A stretch of 13,870 nt of DNA from an uncultured Lachnospiraceae bacterium (GTDB taxonomy: Bacteria; Bacillota; Clostridia; Lachnospirales; Lachnospiraceae): assembly GCA_910586255.1 (NCBI GenBank), contig CAJUHR010000059.1:1-13870 (forward strand), written 5' to 3'. Under the pieces are notes generated by a model. The model was not told the DNA's origin. It searched no databases and worked only from the letters and a program-made list of their open reading frames with translations. Position numbers and translations under genes: made by a program. Numbering within the stretch: position 1 is the first letter of the stretch; each line of letters begins with the position of its first letter. Of this stretch, positions 13,824 through 13,870 are shown one piece after another.

Positions 13824-13869
13824 TTATCGGAATTTGCAGAGCAAATTTCGATAAAAGGTGCGAAGCACC
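13824..13869. terminator. Two adjacent hairpins after the hydrolase-like gene
   Basis: TTATCG-g-AATTTGC (13824-13837) pairs with GCAAATT-t-CGATAA (13841-13854), a 14-pair stem including one G-U, with loop AGA. It starts 17 bases after the gene's stop but has no U-tract on the plus strand. A second hairpin, GGTGC-GAA-GCACC (13857-13869), is followed on the minus strand by TTTTATCG, so it could end a gene entering from the right. Possibly a convergent terminator pair. Confidence 0.6.
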
Positions 13870-13870
13870 G

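Noticed and set aside
1..13870. CRISPR arrays, tRNA or rRNA genes, prophage genes
   Set aside because: No regularly spaced repeats, cloverleaf-like segments, rRNA motifs or phage structural motifs were seen on either strand.

Overview
The window looks like a chromosomal segment of a low-GC Gram-positive anaerobe, most likely a member of the Lachnospiraceae or a related Clostridia. This rests on gene content (Soj/Spo0J-type ParA and ParB with a perfect parS palindrome, a DUF4446 gene, and the decarboxylase - nucleotide kinase - holB - ricT - trmN6 - rsmI cluster that sits near the origin in Bacillus and Clostridia), purine-rich Shine-Dalgarno sites and AT-rich intergenic DNA. Nearly all genes lie on the minus strand, so the layout is described from right to left.

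Right part (8541-13870). A 16-bp parS site lies within a 22-bp palindrome upstream of parA. A minus-strand operon follows: parA, parB, a DUF4446 membrane protein, and a 556-residue membrane protein. That last protein has an N-terminal half resembling sigma-70 region 2 and a long extracytoplasmic part of short beta-strand repeats. Divergent from parA is a membrane-anchored alpha/beta-hydrolase-like protein that seems to lack the catalytic histidine. Its leader contains a hairpin whose loop is complementary to the Shine-Dalgarno site.

Middle (2190-8583). A minus-strand housekeeping operon encodes an Orn/Lys/Arg decarboxylase family protein, a guanylate-kinase-like P-loop protein in the slot held by tmk in Bacillus, DNA polymerase III delta', RicT, TrmN6-like methyltransferase and RsmI. 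It ends in a hairpin terminator. Between this operon and the par operon lie a 75-residue orphan gene on the plus strand, a strong convergent terminator, and a 144-bp MITE-like element with 11-bp terminal inverted repeats and a perfect 8-bp target duplication.

Left part (1-2188). This is a decayed regulatory locus. A PAS/AAA+ sigma-54 activator gene lacks its 5' end and has lost the sensor-II (GNVREL) part of its ATPase domain. Its truncated 5' end abuts the 3' end of an unidentified plus-strand gene, as if one deletion had removed a divergent promoter region. Downstream of the activator gene is a sigma-54 promoter match (GG-N10-GC) reading out of the window to the left, a cluster of five TTGGTYAA octamers about 230 bp upstream of it, and the first codons of a possible target gene at the window edge.

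How the parts may work together: the par genes partition the origin region, the holB cluster joins replication and translation maintenance genes, and the left end is an accessory catabolic regulon in which the activator has probably lost its function.
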